Shown in pieces: positions 34,748-44,023 of a DNA stretch of 64,000 bases. Location: positions 62,001 through 126,000 of the forward strand of contig NZ_FNJL01000012.1 in assembly GCF_900104515.1 (NCBI RefSeq), written 5' to 3'. Below the pieces are notes generated by a model that had not been told where the DNA came from, made no database searches, and saw only the letters and a list, made by a program, of their open reading frames with translations. The DNA is from Paracidovorax cattleyae. Its GTDB lineage: Bacteria > Pseudomonadota > Gammaproteobacteria > Burkholderiales > Burkholderiaceae_C. Numbering within the stretch: position 1 is the first letter of the stretch; every line of letters begins with the position of its first letter. Both the position numbers and the translations under genes were made by a program.

Positions 34748-36484
34748 TCAGCGCGGGCCGGATGCGCGGAGCGTGCGGCTCAGCAGGATGACCGGCACCA
34801 GGCCCACGGCCACCAGCGCGAGCGATGGCAGCGCCGCCTCGCCCAGGCGTTCGTCGCGCGCGAGCTGGTAGGCGACCACGGCCAGCGTGTCGCTGTTGAA
34901 CGGCCGCAGCACCATGGTGGCAGGCAGTTCCTTCATCACGTCCACGAACACCAGCAGGGCCGCCGCGGCGGTGGAGCGGCGCAGCAGCGGCCAGTGCACG
35001 CGCGCGAGCAAGCCCATGCCGCCCGCGCCGAGCATGCGCGCGGAATCGTCGAGGCTGGCCGGGATGCGCGCATAGCCGCTCTGCACCGACTGCAGCGCTA
35101 CCGCGCAGAAGCGCACGAGGTAGGCCCAGACGATGCCCACCGCCGTGGCAGTGACCAGTGCCGGCACGCGCCACTCCGGCACCGCGGCCTGCAGCCAGCC
35201 TACGGGCAGCAGCAGGCCGACGACGATCACCGCGCCGGGCACGGCATAGCCCACGCTCGCGAGCTGTACCACGCCGCGCGTCAGGTGCCCCGCGCGGCGC
35301 CGCACCGCGAACGCAAGCGCGAGCGCCACGCCCACGGCCAGCATGGCCGTGATGGCGCCCAGCCGCACGCTGTGGCCCGCCCACTCCACGAAGCGGTCCC
35401 ACGGCAGCACGGACCAGTCCGCAGCCAGCGGCCGGAGCATGAAGGCGACGGGCGCGAAGAAGCCCATGGCCACGGGCAGCCCGCACACCAGCCACGCCGC
35501 CGTGCAGCGCCAGCCCGCGAGCCGCTGGGGCTGTGCCTCGGCAGAGCCCGCGCGGCCCACGCCGCTGGTGGCAAAGCGCATGCGCCGCTGCGCACGCTGC
35601 TCCAGCTGCAGCAGCACGACCACCAGCACCAGCAGCAGGGTGGCGAGCTGTGCTGCGGCGAGGCGGTTGTCCATCGACAGCCAGGCCTTGTAGATGCCCG
35701 TGGTGAAGGTCTGGATGCCGAAGTAGCTCGCGACGCCGAAATCCGCCAGGGTTTCCATCAGCACCAGCGCCACGCCGGCCGCGACGGCGGGACGGGCCAG
35801 CGGCAGCGCCACCATGCGCACGCGGCGCGCGAGGGGCGCGCCCAGCAGGCGTGCAGCCTCCATGAGGTGCGCAGCGCGCTCGCCCAGCGCGGTGCGCGCG
35901 AGCAGGTAGACGTAGGGATAGAGCGAGAAGATGAACACCCACACCGCGCCGCCCAGGCTGCGCACCTCGGGCAGCAGCCGGCCTTCGAGGCCGTAGGTGG
36001 CACGCAGCCAGACCTGCAGCGGGCCGCTGAACTGCAGGAAGTCGGTGTATGCATACGCAGTCACGTAGGCGGGCATGGCCAGCGGCAGCAGCAGCAGCCA
36101 CTCGAGCGTGCGACGGCCGCGGAAGTCGAACAGGGTCACCGCCGCCGCGGTGGCGGTGCCCACCAGGGCCGCGCCCGCCCCCACGGCAAGCGCGAGCCAG
36201 ACCGTGGTGGCGAAGTAGTCCGGCAGCACCGTGGCCGCCATCTCGCGCAGGATGGCGAGGGACTCGGCGCCGCCATGCCCCCATGGCAGCCAGGACGCGA
36301 ACACGGCCAGCACCGGCAGGGTGAGGAAGAAGGCGAGCAGCAGCAGCGGCGCGGCGCGCAGGGCGGAGAGGAAACGCAAGGCGGTGCGGAAGAAAAAAAG
36401 CCGAAAGGAAAAGGCCGTTCCGGGCCCGCCCGCCCGGAACGGCCGGGTGGCACCACCCTGGATGCAAATGCGAATTCTACGCAT
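34748..36484 (-). CDS. fbpB: Iron(III)-type ABC transporter permease, FbpB-like
   Basis: Inner-membrane permease of 578 residues with two fused BPD_transp_1 halves (about 12 helices), as in FbpB/SfuB-type ferric importers. The two EAA loops lie near HLMEAARLLGAPLARRVRMV and SLDDSARMLGAGGMGLLARV. The start MRRIRICIQG at 36484 is 21 bp from the divergent ATPase start. No FbpA-type binding protein lies next to it. Substrate (Fe3+ or other) is assumed from family. With the partner ATPase gene frameshifted, the importer may be inactive. Confidence 0.88.
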   Translation of the reverse strand: MRRIRICIQGGATRPFRAGGPGTAFSFRLFFFRTALRFLSALRAAPLLLLAFFLTLPVLAVFASWLPWGHGGAESLAILREMAATVLPDYFATTVWLALAVGAGAALVGTATAAAVTLFDFRGRRTLEWLLLLPLAMPAYVTAYAYTDFLQFSGPLQVWLRATYGLEGRLLPEVRSLGGAVWVFIFSLYPYVYLLARTALGERAAHLMEAARLLGAPLARRVRMVALPLARPAVAAGVALVLMETLADFGVASYFGIQTFTTGIYKAWLSMDNRLAAAQLATLLLVLVVVLLQLEQRAQRRMRFATSGVGRAGSAEAQPQRLAGWRCTAAWLVCGLPVAMGFFAPVAFMLRPLAADWSVLPWDRFVEWAGHSVRLGAITAMLAVGVALALAFAVRRRAGHLTRGVVQLASVGYAVPGAVIVVGLLLPVGWLQAAVPEWRVPALVTATAVGIVWAYLVRFCAVALQSVQSGYARIPASLDDSARMLGAGGMGLLARVHWPLLRRSTAAAALLVFVDVMKELPATMVLRPFNSDTLAVVAYQLARDERLGEAALPSLALVAVGLVPVILLSRTLRASGPR

Positions 36485-36505
36485 TGCCCCTTCTAGAATC
36501 CCTGC

Positions 36506-37571
36506 ATGTTCCTCGAAGTCAATCAACTGGACGTGCGCTACCCCGGCCGCGCGCAGGCGGCCGTGCGCGGCGCCACCCTGGGCCTGGCCGCCGGCGAGAT
36601 CGGCGTGCTGATCGGACCTTCCGGCTGCGGCAAGACCACGCTGTTGCGGGCCGTGGCCGGGCTGGAGCCCGTGGCGGCCGGCGAGATCCGCCTGGAGCGC
36701 GAGAGCGTGGGCACGGCCGGCCGCAGCGTGCCCCCCCGAGCGCCGCCGCATCGGCATGGTGTTCCAGGACTACGCCCTGTTCCCCCACCTGTCCGTGGGG
36801 CGGAACGTGGCATTCGGCATCCATCGCCTGCCGAAGGCGGAGCAGGCGGCCCGGGTCGAGGAGGTGCTGCGTCTCGTGGGGCTCGAAGGCAGCGCGGCGC
36901 GCTACCCGCAGGAACTCTCCGGCGGCCAGCAGCAGCGCGTGGCACTGGCGCGCGCGCTGGCGCCCCGGCCCCGGCTCATGCTGATGGACGAGCCGTTCTC
37001 GAACCTCGACGTGGACCTGCGCGAGCGGCTCGCGCACGAGGTGCGCGGCATCCTCAAGGCGGCGGGCGCCACGGCGCTCTTCGTCACGCACGACCAACTG
37101 GAGGCGTTCGCCATCGGCGACCGCATCGGCGTGATGGAAAGCGGTACGCTGCACCAGTGGGACGACGCCTATGCGCTCTACCACCGGCCGGCCACCCGCT
37201 TCGTCGCCGATTTCATCGGGCACGGCGTGTTCGCGCCCGCGACGCTGGAGCAGCGCGGCGACACGGTGGTGGCGCGCACGCCCCTGGGCGACCTGGAGGA
37301 CCTGGCCGAATGCCCCCTGCCCTCCAGCTATCCGGGCGGCGCCTGCGACGTGCTGCTGCGCGCGGACGACGTGGTGCACGACGACGGTGCACCGGTACAG
37401 GCGCGCATCGTGCGCAAGTCGTTCAGGGGATCGGAATTCCTCTACACGCTGCAACTGGAGAGCGGGCTCACCGTAATGGCCCACGTGCCGAGCCACCACA
37501 ACCATGCCGTGGGAGAGTGGATCGGCATCCGCCCGCAGATGGACCACGTGGTGGCGTTTCCCCGCGCGTGA
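36506..37571 (+). pseudogene. fbpC: FbpC-like ABC ATPase, frameshifted in C7 tract
   Basis: The first ~75 codons ([17 protein letters not shown]..., Walker [15 protein letters not shown]) are in one frame. From [16 protein letters not shown] onward (Q-loop, signature LSGGQQQRV, Walker [14 protein letters not shown]-terminal TOBE-like region to 37571) homology continues in another. The shift falls in a run of seven C at 36731-36737, and six C would restore one continuous ~354-residue ATPase. This could be a true mutation, phase variation or a sequencing error. An internal ATG at 36756 alone would lack Walker A. Confidence 0.88.
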
Positions 37572-37608
37572 GAAGGCGCGGGCCGCGCCCGCCCCTGCGC
37601 CCGCCTCT

Positions 37609-38532
37609 TCACGACAGGAAGAAGGCGATGAACACCGGCGCGAGGATGGTGAGGACGAAGCCGCTGACCAGGGCCATCGGAACGGCGTCCGGATGGCAGG
37701 CCTGCTTCACGATCGGCAGCGTGGAGTCCAGTGCCGTGGCTCCGGCACTGCCGATGCCCACCGCGGGGTGGTAGCGGCCCAGCATGTAGAGGGCGATGAT
37801 CGCCAGCAGTTCACGGAACAAATCGATCATGAGGGCCATGGTCCCGTAGGTCTGGCCCAGGTGGCTGCCCACCATGACGCCGGACAGTGTGAACCAGCCG
37901 AACCCGCTGGACAATGCCATGGAGGTCCTCATGGTTTCGCCGGTGAGCAGGGAGGCCGCGGCCGCGCCTGCGAAGGAGCCGGCCACCACCAGCCCGGGCA
38001 CCATCAGCACCCGCCATGAGAACCACCGGGCACTGAGCTTTACCCGGGCCAGGTCGATTCCCACGAGGGCGATCAGGGCCATCAGGATGGCGGAACTGGA
38101 GGGCAGCGGGAACGCGCCCTCCAGGAAGGTCGCATTGCCAAGGAAGAACAGGCTGCCGAGCACCACCATGGAGAGCGCGAGGCAGCATTCCTTCAGGGGA
38201 GGCCAGATCGCCTGGAGATGCTTTCCGCCGCTGCGCCCTTCCCCCGCCTCTCCGGCCCCTGCGCCACGGACCCTCGTTGCAAAGATCAGCGCGCAGGGCA
38301 GCAGCGTGGTCAGCACGGCGAACACCGCCGCGGACCGGATCACCTGCCCGACCGACCGCGCGGAAAGGATCACCTCGCCGAACTCGGCACCGATCAGGAA
38401 AAGCAGCAGCCATACGAGCGGCAATATGCACCGGACCAGCATGGAGCCGATTTTCCCGGGCAGGAAACGGCCCGCGGCGAAACCGGCGGCCAGCGCCAGC
38501 ACGATGGGAAGCAGGGACTGAAGGACATCCAT
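37609..38532 (-). CDS. LysO-type lysine/amino acid exporter
   Basis: A 307-residue integral membrane protein with about eight helices matching the LysO/YbjE (DUF340) family of L-lysine exporters. Typical blocks are [11 protein letters not shown] near the first helices and [20 protein letters not shown] with a buried polar helix. It lies 3 bp downstream of a 2-oxoglutarate dioxygenase gene on the same strand and near an Lrp-type regulator. It may therefore export the amino acid, or the hydroxylated product made by the neighbour; that is inference. Lysine itself is not proven. Confidence 0.8.
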   Translation of the reverse strand: MDVLQSLLPIVLALAAGFAAGRFLPGKIGSMLVRCILPLVWLLLFLIGAEFGEVILSARSVGQVIRSAAVFAVLTTLLPCALIFATRVRGAGAGEAGEGRSGGKHLQAIWPPLKECCLALSMVVLGSLFFLGNATFLEGAFPLPSSSAILMALIALVGIDLARVKLSARWFSWRVLMVPGLVVAGSFAGAAAASLLTGETMRTSMALSSGFGWFTLSGVMVGSHLGQTYGTMALMIDLFRELLAIIALYMLGRYHPAVGIGSAGATALDSTLPIVKQACHPDAVPMALVSGFVLTILAPVFIAFFLS

Positions 38533-38535
38533 GGT

Positions 38536-39300
38536 TTACAGGCTCTGCCTCATTCTGGAAAAGTCGATCAGAATAACACAGCGCTCTCCATCGCCCAAAA
38601 GCCGCTCATCCCGGCGGATGGGCGTCACATAATGGGAAACGCGGGGATCGTGCACTACGAAACTTTCGAGAAAATGGGACAACTCGAAGCTCGCGAGAAT
38701 CTGCCTTTCCGCGACCTTTTCCAGCGGCAGGCCCCGGGCGTCCACGGTGCCGATGTAATTGACACCGCCGGCCGTGCTTTGCGTCCTGCGCGCCAGGTGC
38801 GCGAATGTGAACGGTTCCCCATCCTGGTGGAAGCAGTCCGGGGAACTGATGCCGAGGTCCGATGCCGCCCCCGAGCATATTTTCACGAAATGGACGCCGA
38901 AATAGATGGGCGACCTGCGGTCGGTCTCGGACCAGAAGGTGTGGGAGAAATCGTCCCTGACGAGATCGCAGAGGAAATCCGTCGATTTCATCAGCTCTCC
39001 GAGGGCATGGAAGTACCGGATGTCGGGATGTTCGGGGTTGTTGCCCCCCTGGTCATAGCCGGATCGCGGCGTGCCGGTGTCGTCGTGCACGGGCGGGATC
39101 CAGTGGATGTCCACCTCTTTGGTCCAGGGCAGGATGACGCCGTTCGCGTAGCGCCGGAACCGTTTCACTTCGGCAGGGGCATAGCAGTCATGCTCCAGCT
39201 GCTCGAATTCGCGGTAGAGGATTTTCAGTTCACCGGAATCGCAATCGATCTGCGGGACGAAATGGCAATAACCCAGTTCTTTCAGTTGATTCTTGATCAT
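38536..39300 (-). CDS. 2-oxoglutarate/Fe(II) amino acid dioxygenase family
   Basis: A 254-residue protein resembling the family (PF10014) that includes bacterial L-isoleucine 4-hydroxylase. Candidate iron ligands are His158 and Asp160 in CFHQDGEPFTF and His223 in VSHYVTPI, with nearby Arg229/Arg230 to bind 2-oxoglutarate. No signal peptide, so it would act on free amino acids in the cytoplasm. The frame is open upstream to 39486; MIKNQLKELG at 39300 was chosen to begin at recognisable sequence, but no good Shine-Dalgarno was seen and starts at 39369 or 39408 are possible. Base composition is AT-richer than neighbouring genes. Substrate unknown. Confidence 0.78.
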   Translation of the reverse strand: MIKNQLKELGYCHFVPQIDCDSGELKILYREFEQLEHDCYAPAEVKRFRRYANGVILPWTKEVDIHWIPPVHDDTGTPRSGYDQGGNNPEHPDIRYFHALGELMKSTDFLCDLVRDDFSHTFWSETDRRSPIYFGVHFVKICSGAASDLGISSPDCFHQDGEPFTFAHLARRTQSTAGGVNYIGTVDARGLPLEKVAERQILASFELSHFLESFVVHDPRVSHYVTPIRRDERLLGDGERCVILIDFSRMRQSL

Positions 39301-39569
39301 CGGATGCACGTGATTTGAATTCCTTCGGCAATTCGGATACCGCCGGAGAACCGACGGGATGCGGAGCATGCCATTCATTTTTCGCAATGCCACATTCCGG
39401 ATGGGCATGGAATGCTTTGAATCGCTTTTATCGCTTATATTCCTCCCGCCTTCTGGAACGGGAGGGATTTTACGGAGGCTGACCATGCAGGGGAATGGAA
39501 AAGAAAAGCCCCGATCACGTGAATCCCTAAATAAATTAGAAATTTTTATTCTTTGCCTAATTTTTTAAA
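39301..39569. promoter_or_regulatory. AT-rich divergent regulatory region of Lrp module
   Basis: Separates the leftward dioxygenase-exporter pair from the rightward Lrp regulator. A/T runs dominate 39525-39568 (for example AATTTTTTAAAATGG at the Lrp start), as in many Lrp-controlled promoters. A hairpin CCTCCCG...CGGGAGG occupies 39442-39465. No single -35/-10 pair is convincing. Confidence 0.5.
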
Positions 39570-40022
39570 ATGGACCATATCGATCGGAATCTGCTGGTGG
39601 CGCTGCACCAGAATGCCAAGACCACGGTCAAGGCACTGAGTGCGCGGGTGGGGCTGTCGCAGCCCAGTTGTGCGGAACGGATCAAGCGGCTGGTGGAACG
39701 CGGCGTGATAGAGAAATTCTCGATCCAGCTGTCGCCGAAGGCCATCGGGTTTCCCATCTCCGCCATCGTGCGGGTGCGTCCTTTTCCCGGGGAGGTCGCG
39801 CGGGTCGAGCAGGTGATCCGCGGCATCGCGGAAATCGTCCAGTGCGACAAGGTCACGGGAGAGGACGCGTTCTTCTGCCGCCTGCACCTGCGCAGCGTCG
39901 AGGAACTGGACGAGTGCCTGGGCAGAATCGCTCCCTACGCCACCACGAGCACGTCCATCGTGCGCTCCATGCCGGTGGCCAATCGCCTGCCGCCCCTCGG
40001 CGGGCCGCCCCCCGGCCCCTGA
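39570..40022 (+). CDS. Lrp/AsnC family transcriptional regulator
   Basis: A 150-residue regulator: N-terminal helix-turn-helix (ALSARVGLSQPSCAERIKRL) and a C-terminal RAM ligand-binding domain (PISAIVRVRPFPGEVARVEQ). Family members sense amino acids and often control an adjacent divergent exporter or amino-acid enzyme, here the dioxygenase-LysO pair. The C-terminal RLPPLGGPPPGP tail is unusual but short. Confidence 0.92.
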   Translation: MDHIDRNLLVALHQNAKTTVKALSARVGLSQPSCAERIKRLVERGVIEKFSIQLSPKAIGFPISAIVRVRPFPGEVARVEQVIRGIAEIVQCDKVTGEDAFFCRLHLRSVEELDECLGRIAPYATTSTSIVRSMPVANRLPPLGGPPPGP

Positions 40023-40046
40023 CCGCGGCCATGGGCCCCGACAGCG

Positions 40047-40784
40047 TCAGCTCCGCCGCAGGGCATCGACGGCCTGCCGGAGATCTTCCGCCCACACGCG
40101 CCGGTCACGGCCCGCTGCATGCTCGGGCGGCCCATAGTGCACGGTGGCCGCCAGGCCGTCGGCGCACAGCACGCGCCAGAGCGAAGCCACCAGCGTGTCG
40201 TCGCCCACGTAGAGGGCGGCCGCGCTGGGCCGGCCCGTGGCACGGTCGATGAACCGCAGGCCCACGGGCTGCACCGGCGCGTCGGCGAGCACCGCCGCCT
40301 GCAGCAGGTTGGCATGGAAGGGCAGCAGTTCCGCTCCGTCGCCCGTCGTGCCCTCCGGGAACACGCCCAGCACCTCGCGGCGCGCCAGCGCATCCTGCAT
40401 GAGGCGCACGATGCGCATGGCGTCGCGGCGCGTGCTGCGCTCGATATAAAGCGTGCCCGCGGCCGTGGCGAGCCGTCCGATGACGGGCCAGCGCTCCACG
40501 TCCGATTTCGAGATGAAGCGGCAGTGCCGCGCGGCGTGCATGACGGTGATGTCGAGCCAGGAGAGATGGTTCGCCACCAGCAGCACCGGCCCCGCGGCAG
40601 GCGGGGTGCCCCGTATCTCCAGTTCGATGCCGATGTGCGCGAGCAGCGCGCGTGACCAGGCCTGCACGCGCGCGTGCTGCTCGTCCGGGCCCATGCGGGG
40701 GAACCGCAGCAGCACCGTGGCCAGCCCCGCCAGGATGTGCATCAGGAGCCGCAGCAGGCGCGCCGCCGCGCGCAGCGAGCGCAT
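40047..40784 (-). CDS. Lysophospholipid acyltransferase, PlsC family
   Basis: A 245-residue 1-acylglycerol-3-phosphate-type acyltransferase, membrane-associated, with an N-terminal hydrophobic helix (LLRLLMHILAGLATVLLRF), the catalytic HX4D box NHLSWLD and the acceptor block FPEGTTGDG. It starts in a TGATG overlap with the pyrC-like gene, so it is the last gene of the algH-ruvX-pyrR-pyrB-pyrC' operon. It acylates lysophosphatidate or a related lipid. Confidence 0.9.
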   Translation of the reverse strand: MRSLRAAARLLRLLMHILAGLATVLLRFPRMGPDEQHARVQAWSRALLAHIGIELEIRGTPPAAGPVLLVANHLSWLDITVMHAARHCRFISKSDVERWPVIGRLATAAGTLYIERSTRRDAMRIVRLMQDALARREVLGVFPEGTTGDGAELLPFHANLLQAAVLADAPVQPVGLRFIDRATGRPSAAALYVGDDTLVASLWRVLCADGLAATVHYGPPEHAAGRDRRVWAEDLRQAVDALRRS

Positions 40785-42079
40785 CAGCCGCGCTCGAACG
40801 CGACGATGCCGCCCACCAGCGTCCAGCGCACGCGGCCCGGCAGCTCGTAGCCGGAGAACGGCGTGTGCCGCCCCTGGCTGCACAGCGCCCCGGGTTCCAC
40901 GGTCCAGGCGGCCTGGGGGTCGAACACGCAGAGATCGGCCACGCCGCCCTCCACGAGCCGTCCGGCGCTGGCGGCGAAGGTGCCGAGCGCGGAGCCCAGC
41001 ACGCGCGAGGGCTCGGAAGTCACCGTGGCGAACGCCCGGTCCAGCGGCACGCCATGGTCGCGGGACCACTTGAGCGCGATGCTCGCCAGCAGCTCCAGCC
41101 CCGTGGCGCCGGGCTCGGCTTCGGCGAAGGGCAGCGTCTTGGCATCCTCGTCCACCGGCGTGTGGTCGGAGACGAGCGCATCGATGGTGCCGTCGGCCAG
41201 CGCGGCCAGCAGGGCGTCGCGGTCGCGCTGCTGGCGCAGCGGCGGCGACAGGCGGGCGCGGCTGTCGAAATAGCCGATGTCGGTGTCGGTGAGCAGCAGC
41301 GAATTGATGCTCACGTCGCAGGTCACCTGCAGGCCCTCGGCCTTGGCCTGCCGCACGAGCTGAACGCCCGCCGCGCTGGAGAGGCGGCAGAGGTGTACGC
41401 GCGCGCCGATGGGCTTGAGCAGTTCGAAGATGGTGTGCAGCGCGATGGTCTCGGCGGCCACGGGCACGCCCGACAGGCCCAGCCGCGTGGCGAGCGGCCC
41501 GCTGGCGGCCACGCCCTTGCCCAGGTGCAGCTCCTGCGGCCGCAGCCAGACGGTGTAGCCGTAGGTGGCGGCGTACTGCAGCGCGCGCTGCAGCACCTGG
41601 GTGCTGGCGAGCGCCACGTCGGCCTGGCCGAAGCCCACGCAGCCGGATTCGGTGAGTTCCGCCATTTCGGTCAGCACGTCACCGGCCAGGCCGCGCGTGA
41701 GCGCGCCCAGCGGGAAGAGGCGTGCCCGGTGCAGCTTCTCGGCGCGGAACTTGAGCATCTCCACCAGGCCGGGCTCGTCGAGCACCGGATCGGTGTCGGG
41801 CGGGCACACGAGGCTGGTCACGCCGCCGGCCACGGCCGCGGCCATCTCGGATTCCAGCATGCCCTCGTGCTCGTGCCCGGGCTCGCGCAGGCGGGCGGCG
41901 AGGTCCACCAGCCCCGGCAGCACGACACAGCCCGTGGCGTCGATCGTGCGCGCCGGGTGGAAGTCCTGCGGCGCGCGGCCCATCGCGATCACGCGCCCTG
42001 CAGCGATGGCCACATCGACGTTCTTGTCGAACCCGCTGGCCGGATCGATCACCCGGCCGTTCTGGATCAGTATCTTCAT
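40784..42079 (-). CDS. pyrC': Inactive dihydroorotase homologue (PyrC')
   Basis: A 431-residue protein of the dihydroorotase family with the fold intact (GCVVLPGLVDL, ALVSDHTPVDEDAK, ...SEPSRVLG). The HxH metal site that should follow the first block (as DxHVHLR) reads DLAARLREPG, so both histidines are gone, and no carboxylated-lysine motif is evident. Such non-catalytic homologues form the structural partner of aspartate carbamoyltransferase in pseudomonads and many proteobacteria. It starts 3 bp after pyrB. A true pyrC must exist elsewhere. Confidence 0.9.
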   Translation of the reverse strand: MKILIQNGRVIDPASGFDKNVDVAIAAGRVIAMGRAPQDFHPARTIDATGCVVLPGLVDLAARLREPGHEHEGMLESEMAAAVAGGVTSLVCPPDTDPVLDEPGLVEMLKFRAEKLHRARLFPLGALTRGLAGDVLTEMAELTESGCVGFGQADVALASTQVLQRALQYAATYGYTVWLRPQELHLGKGVAASGPLATRLGLSGVPVAAETIALHTIFELLKPIGARVHLCRLSSAAGVQLVRQAKAEGLQVTCDVSINSLLLTDTDIGYFDSRARLSPPLRQQRDRDALLAALADGTIDALVSDHTPVDEDAKTLPFAEAEPGATGLELLASIALKWSRDHGVPLDRAFATVTSEPSRVLGSALGTFAASAGRLVEGGVADLCVFDPQAAWTVEPGALCSQGRHTPFSGYELPGRVRWTLVGGIVAFERG

Positions 42080-42082
42080 CGT

Positions 42083-43060
42083 TTAAGCCTCATTCCCCGC
42101 GACGATGGACATCACTGCCATGCGCACGGCGATGCCAAAGGTGACCTGGGGCAGGATCACGGCCTGCGGCCCATCGACCACGGCGGAGTCGATCTCCACC
42201 CCGCGGTTGATCGGTCCGGGGTGCATGACGATGGCATCGGGCTTGGCCAGCCGCAGCTTCCCGGGCGTGAGGCCGAAGCTCTTGAAGTATTCCTGGCTGG
42301 AGGGCAGCAGTGCGCCGCTCATGCGCTCGTTCTGCAGGCGCAGCATGATGACCACGTCGGCATCCTTGATGCCTTCTTCCAGCGTGTGGCACACGCGCAC
42401 GCCCATGTGGGAAAGGTCGCCGGGCACCAGGGTGCGCGGGCCCACCACGCGCACCTCGGGGCAGCCCAGGGTGGTCAGGCCGTGGATGTCCGAGCGGGCC
42501 ACGCGCGAATGCAGCACGTCGCCCACGATCGCCACCGTGAGGTTGGAGAAATCCTTCTTGTAGTGGCGGATGGTGTACATGTCGAGCAGCCCCTGCGTGG
42601 GGTGCGCGTGCCGGCCGTCGCCCGCATTGATGACATGGACGTGGGGCGCCACGTGCTGCGCGATCAGGTAGGGCGCGCCCGATTCGCTGTGCCGCACCAC
42701 GAACAGGTCCGCCGCCATGGCCGACAGGTTGGCGATGGTGTCCAGCAGCGACTCGCCCTTGCTGGCGGACGAGCGCGCGATGTCGAGGTTGAGCACGTCG
42801 GCCGACAGGCGCTTGGCGGCGATCTCGAAGGTCGTGCGGGTGCGCGTGCTGTTCTCGAAGAACAGGTTGAACACGCTCTTGCCGCGCAGCAGCGGCACCT
42901 TCTTGACCTCGCGGTCGTTCACCGACACGAAGTTCGCCGCCGTATCGAGGATGTGCGTGACGATGCTGCGCGGCAGGCCTTCGATGGACAGCAGGTGGAT
43001 CAACTCGCCGTTGCGGTTGAGCTGGGGGTTGCGCTTGGAAAGCACGGCGTCAGGCCTCAT
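42083..43060 (-). CDS. pyrB: Aspartate carbamoyltransferase catalytic chain
   Basis: Makes N-carbamoyl-aspartate from carbamoyl phosphate and aspartate, the committed pyrimidine step. The 325-residue protein has the carbamoyl-phosphate loop [13 protein letters not shown], the second-subunit loop [26 protein letters not shown] and [12 protein letters not shown]. Start [14 protein letters not shown] at 43060 overlaps the end of pyrR by 11 bp. The N-terminal extension before [10 protein letters not shown] is the kind that docks PyrC' in related enzymes. Confidence 0.96.
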   Translation of the reverse strand: MRPDAVLSKRNPQLNRNGELIHLLSIEGLPRSIVTHILDTAANFVSVNDREVKKVPLLRGKSVFNLFFENSTRTRTTFEIAAKRLSADVLNLDIARSSASKGESLLDTIANLSAMAADLFVVRHSESGAPYLIAQHVAPHVHVINAGDGRHAHPTQGLLDMYTIRHYKKDFSNLTVAIVGDVLHSRVARSDIHGLTTLGCPEVRVVGPRTLVPGDLSHMGVRVCHTLEEGIKDADVVIMLRLQNERMSGALLPSSQEYFKSFGLTPGKLRLAKPDAIVMHPGPINRGVEIDSAVVDGPQAVILPQVTFGIAVRMAVMSIVAGNEA

Positions 43061-43574
43061 GGACGTGGAAGTGGAAGGCGCCGCCGTCCGCGCGGGCCAG
43101 CGCCAGGGACTGGGTGCCGGGCAGCGCCACGCGCGCCGCGGCGAACTCGGCCTGCACGGGCAGTTCCCGGCCACCGCGGTCCACCAGCACGGCAAGCCGC
43201 ACGCGTGCCGGGCGCCCGTAGTCGAACAGTTCGTTGAGCACCGCGCGGATGGTGCGGCCCGTGTAGAGCACGTCGTCCAGCAGCAGAATGTCGGCGCCGT
43301 TCACCTCGAAGCCCAGGCGGGTCTGGGCGCTGGCCGCCATGCCGCGCTGGAAGAAATCGTCGCGGTGCAGCGCCGACGACAGCACGCCGGCCTCGCCCGG
43401 CAGGCCCAGGTCCTGCTGCAGGCGCTCGGCCAGCCAGGCCCCGCCGGACGCGATGCCCGCCAGCTGCGTCTGCGGCGTGCGCAGCGCACGCACGCCGGAC
43501 AGCAGTTCGCGGTAGAGCGCCTCGGCGTCGAGGGTGAGGGCCCCGGCCGGGGCGGAAGTTGGCGTCGGAGTCAT
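43050..43574 (-). CDS. pyrR: PyrR bifunctional regulator/uracil phosphoribosyltransferase
   Basis: A 174-residue phosphoribosyltransferase-fold protein with the PRPP motif [17 protein letters not shown] and the PyrR C-terminal [14 protein letters not shown]. In Gram-positives PyrR attenuates pyr mRNA; in proteobacteria its regulatory role is less clear. No attenuator structure was seen in the overlapping junction. Start at [11 protein letters not shown] (43574), overlapping the ruvX stop. Confidence 0.92.
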   Translation of the reverse strand: MTPTPTSAPAGALTLDAEALYRELLSGVRALRTPQTQLAGIASGGAWLAERLQQDLGLPGEAGVLSSALHRDDFFQRGMAASAQTRLGFEVNGADILLLDDVLYTGRTIRAVLNELFDYGRPARVRLAVLVDRGGRELPVQAEFAAARVALPGTQSLALARADGGAFHFHVHEA

Positions 43575-44023
43575 GGAAGTTGCCTCAAGAACTGCTCCAG
43601 GATGATGCAGGCCGATGCGGCATCGGCATCTTTCGCGCCGCCCGCGCGGGCCTCGGTGGTGCTGTAGCGCTCGTCCACCTCGAACACCGGCAGGCCGAAG
43701 CGGCCGCGCAGTTGCCGCGCGAATTTCAGAGCGCGCGCGGTGTTCTCGTGCGCGGCCCCGTCGGGGTGGTATGGCACGCCGACGACGAGCGCATCGGGCT
43801 GCCACTCGCGCAATCGTTCGGCCACGGCGGCGAAGCGTGCATCGGCACCCTCGGCGCGGATCGTGGCCTGCGGGCTGGCGGTGCGCAGCAGGCGAGAGCC
43901 CACCGCGACCCCGGTGCGCCTGGCACCGAAATCGAAGGCCAGGAAGGACTGGAGATGCGCCGGAACGGCGAGGGGTGCGGCGGCTGGGGCGGCAGGCAAG
44001 GGGTCCGGCATGGGACCGCTCAT
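43571..44023 (-). CDS. ruvX: Putative Holliday junction resolvase, YqgF family
   Basis: A 150-residue RNase H-fold protein: SFLAFDFGARRTGVAVG with catalytic Asp, LVVGVPYHPDGAAHENT, VFEVDERYSTTEA and the terminal DADAASACIILEQFL. Members act on rRNA 5'-end processing or on branched DNA. An Ala/Pro-rich ~20-residue N-terminus precedes the fold. Overlaps both neighbours by 4 bp. Confidence 0.93.
   Translation of the reverse strand: MSGPMPDPLPAAPAAAPLAVPAHLQSFLAFDFGARRTGVAVGSRLLRTASPQATIRAEGADARFAAVAERLREWQPDALVVGVPYHPDGAAHENTARALKFARQLRGRFGLPVFEVDERYSTTEARAGGAKDADAASACIILEQFLRQLP

Noticed and set aside
36756-37571. Independent short ATPase gene starting at the ATG 36756.
   Set aside because: It would lack the Walker A motif, which sits in the upstream frame. 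One frameshifted gene is the better reading.
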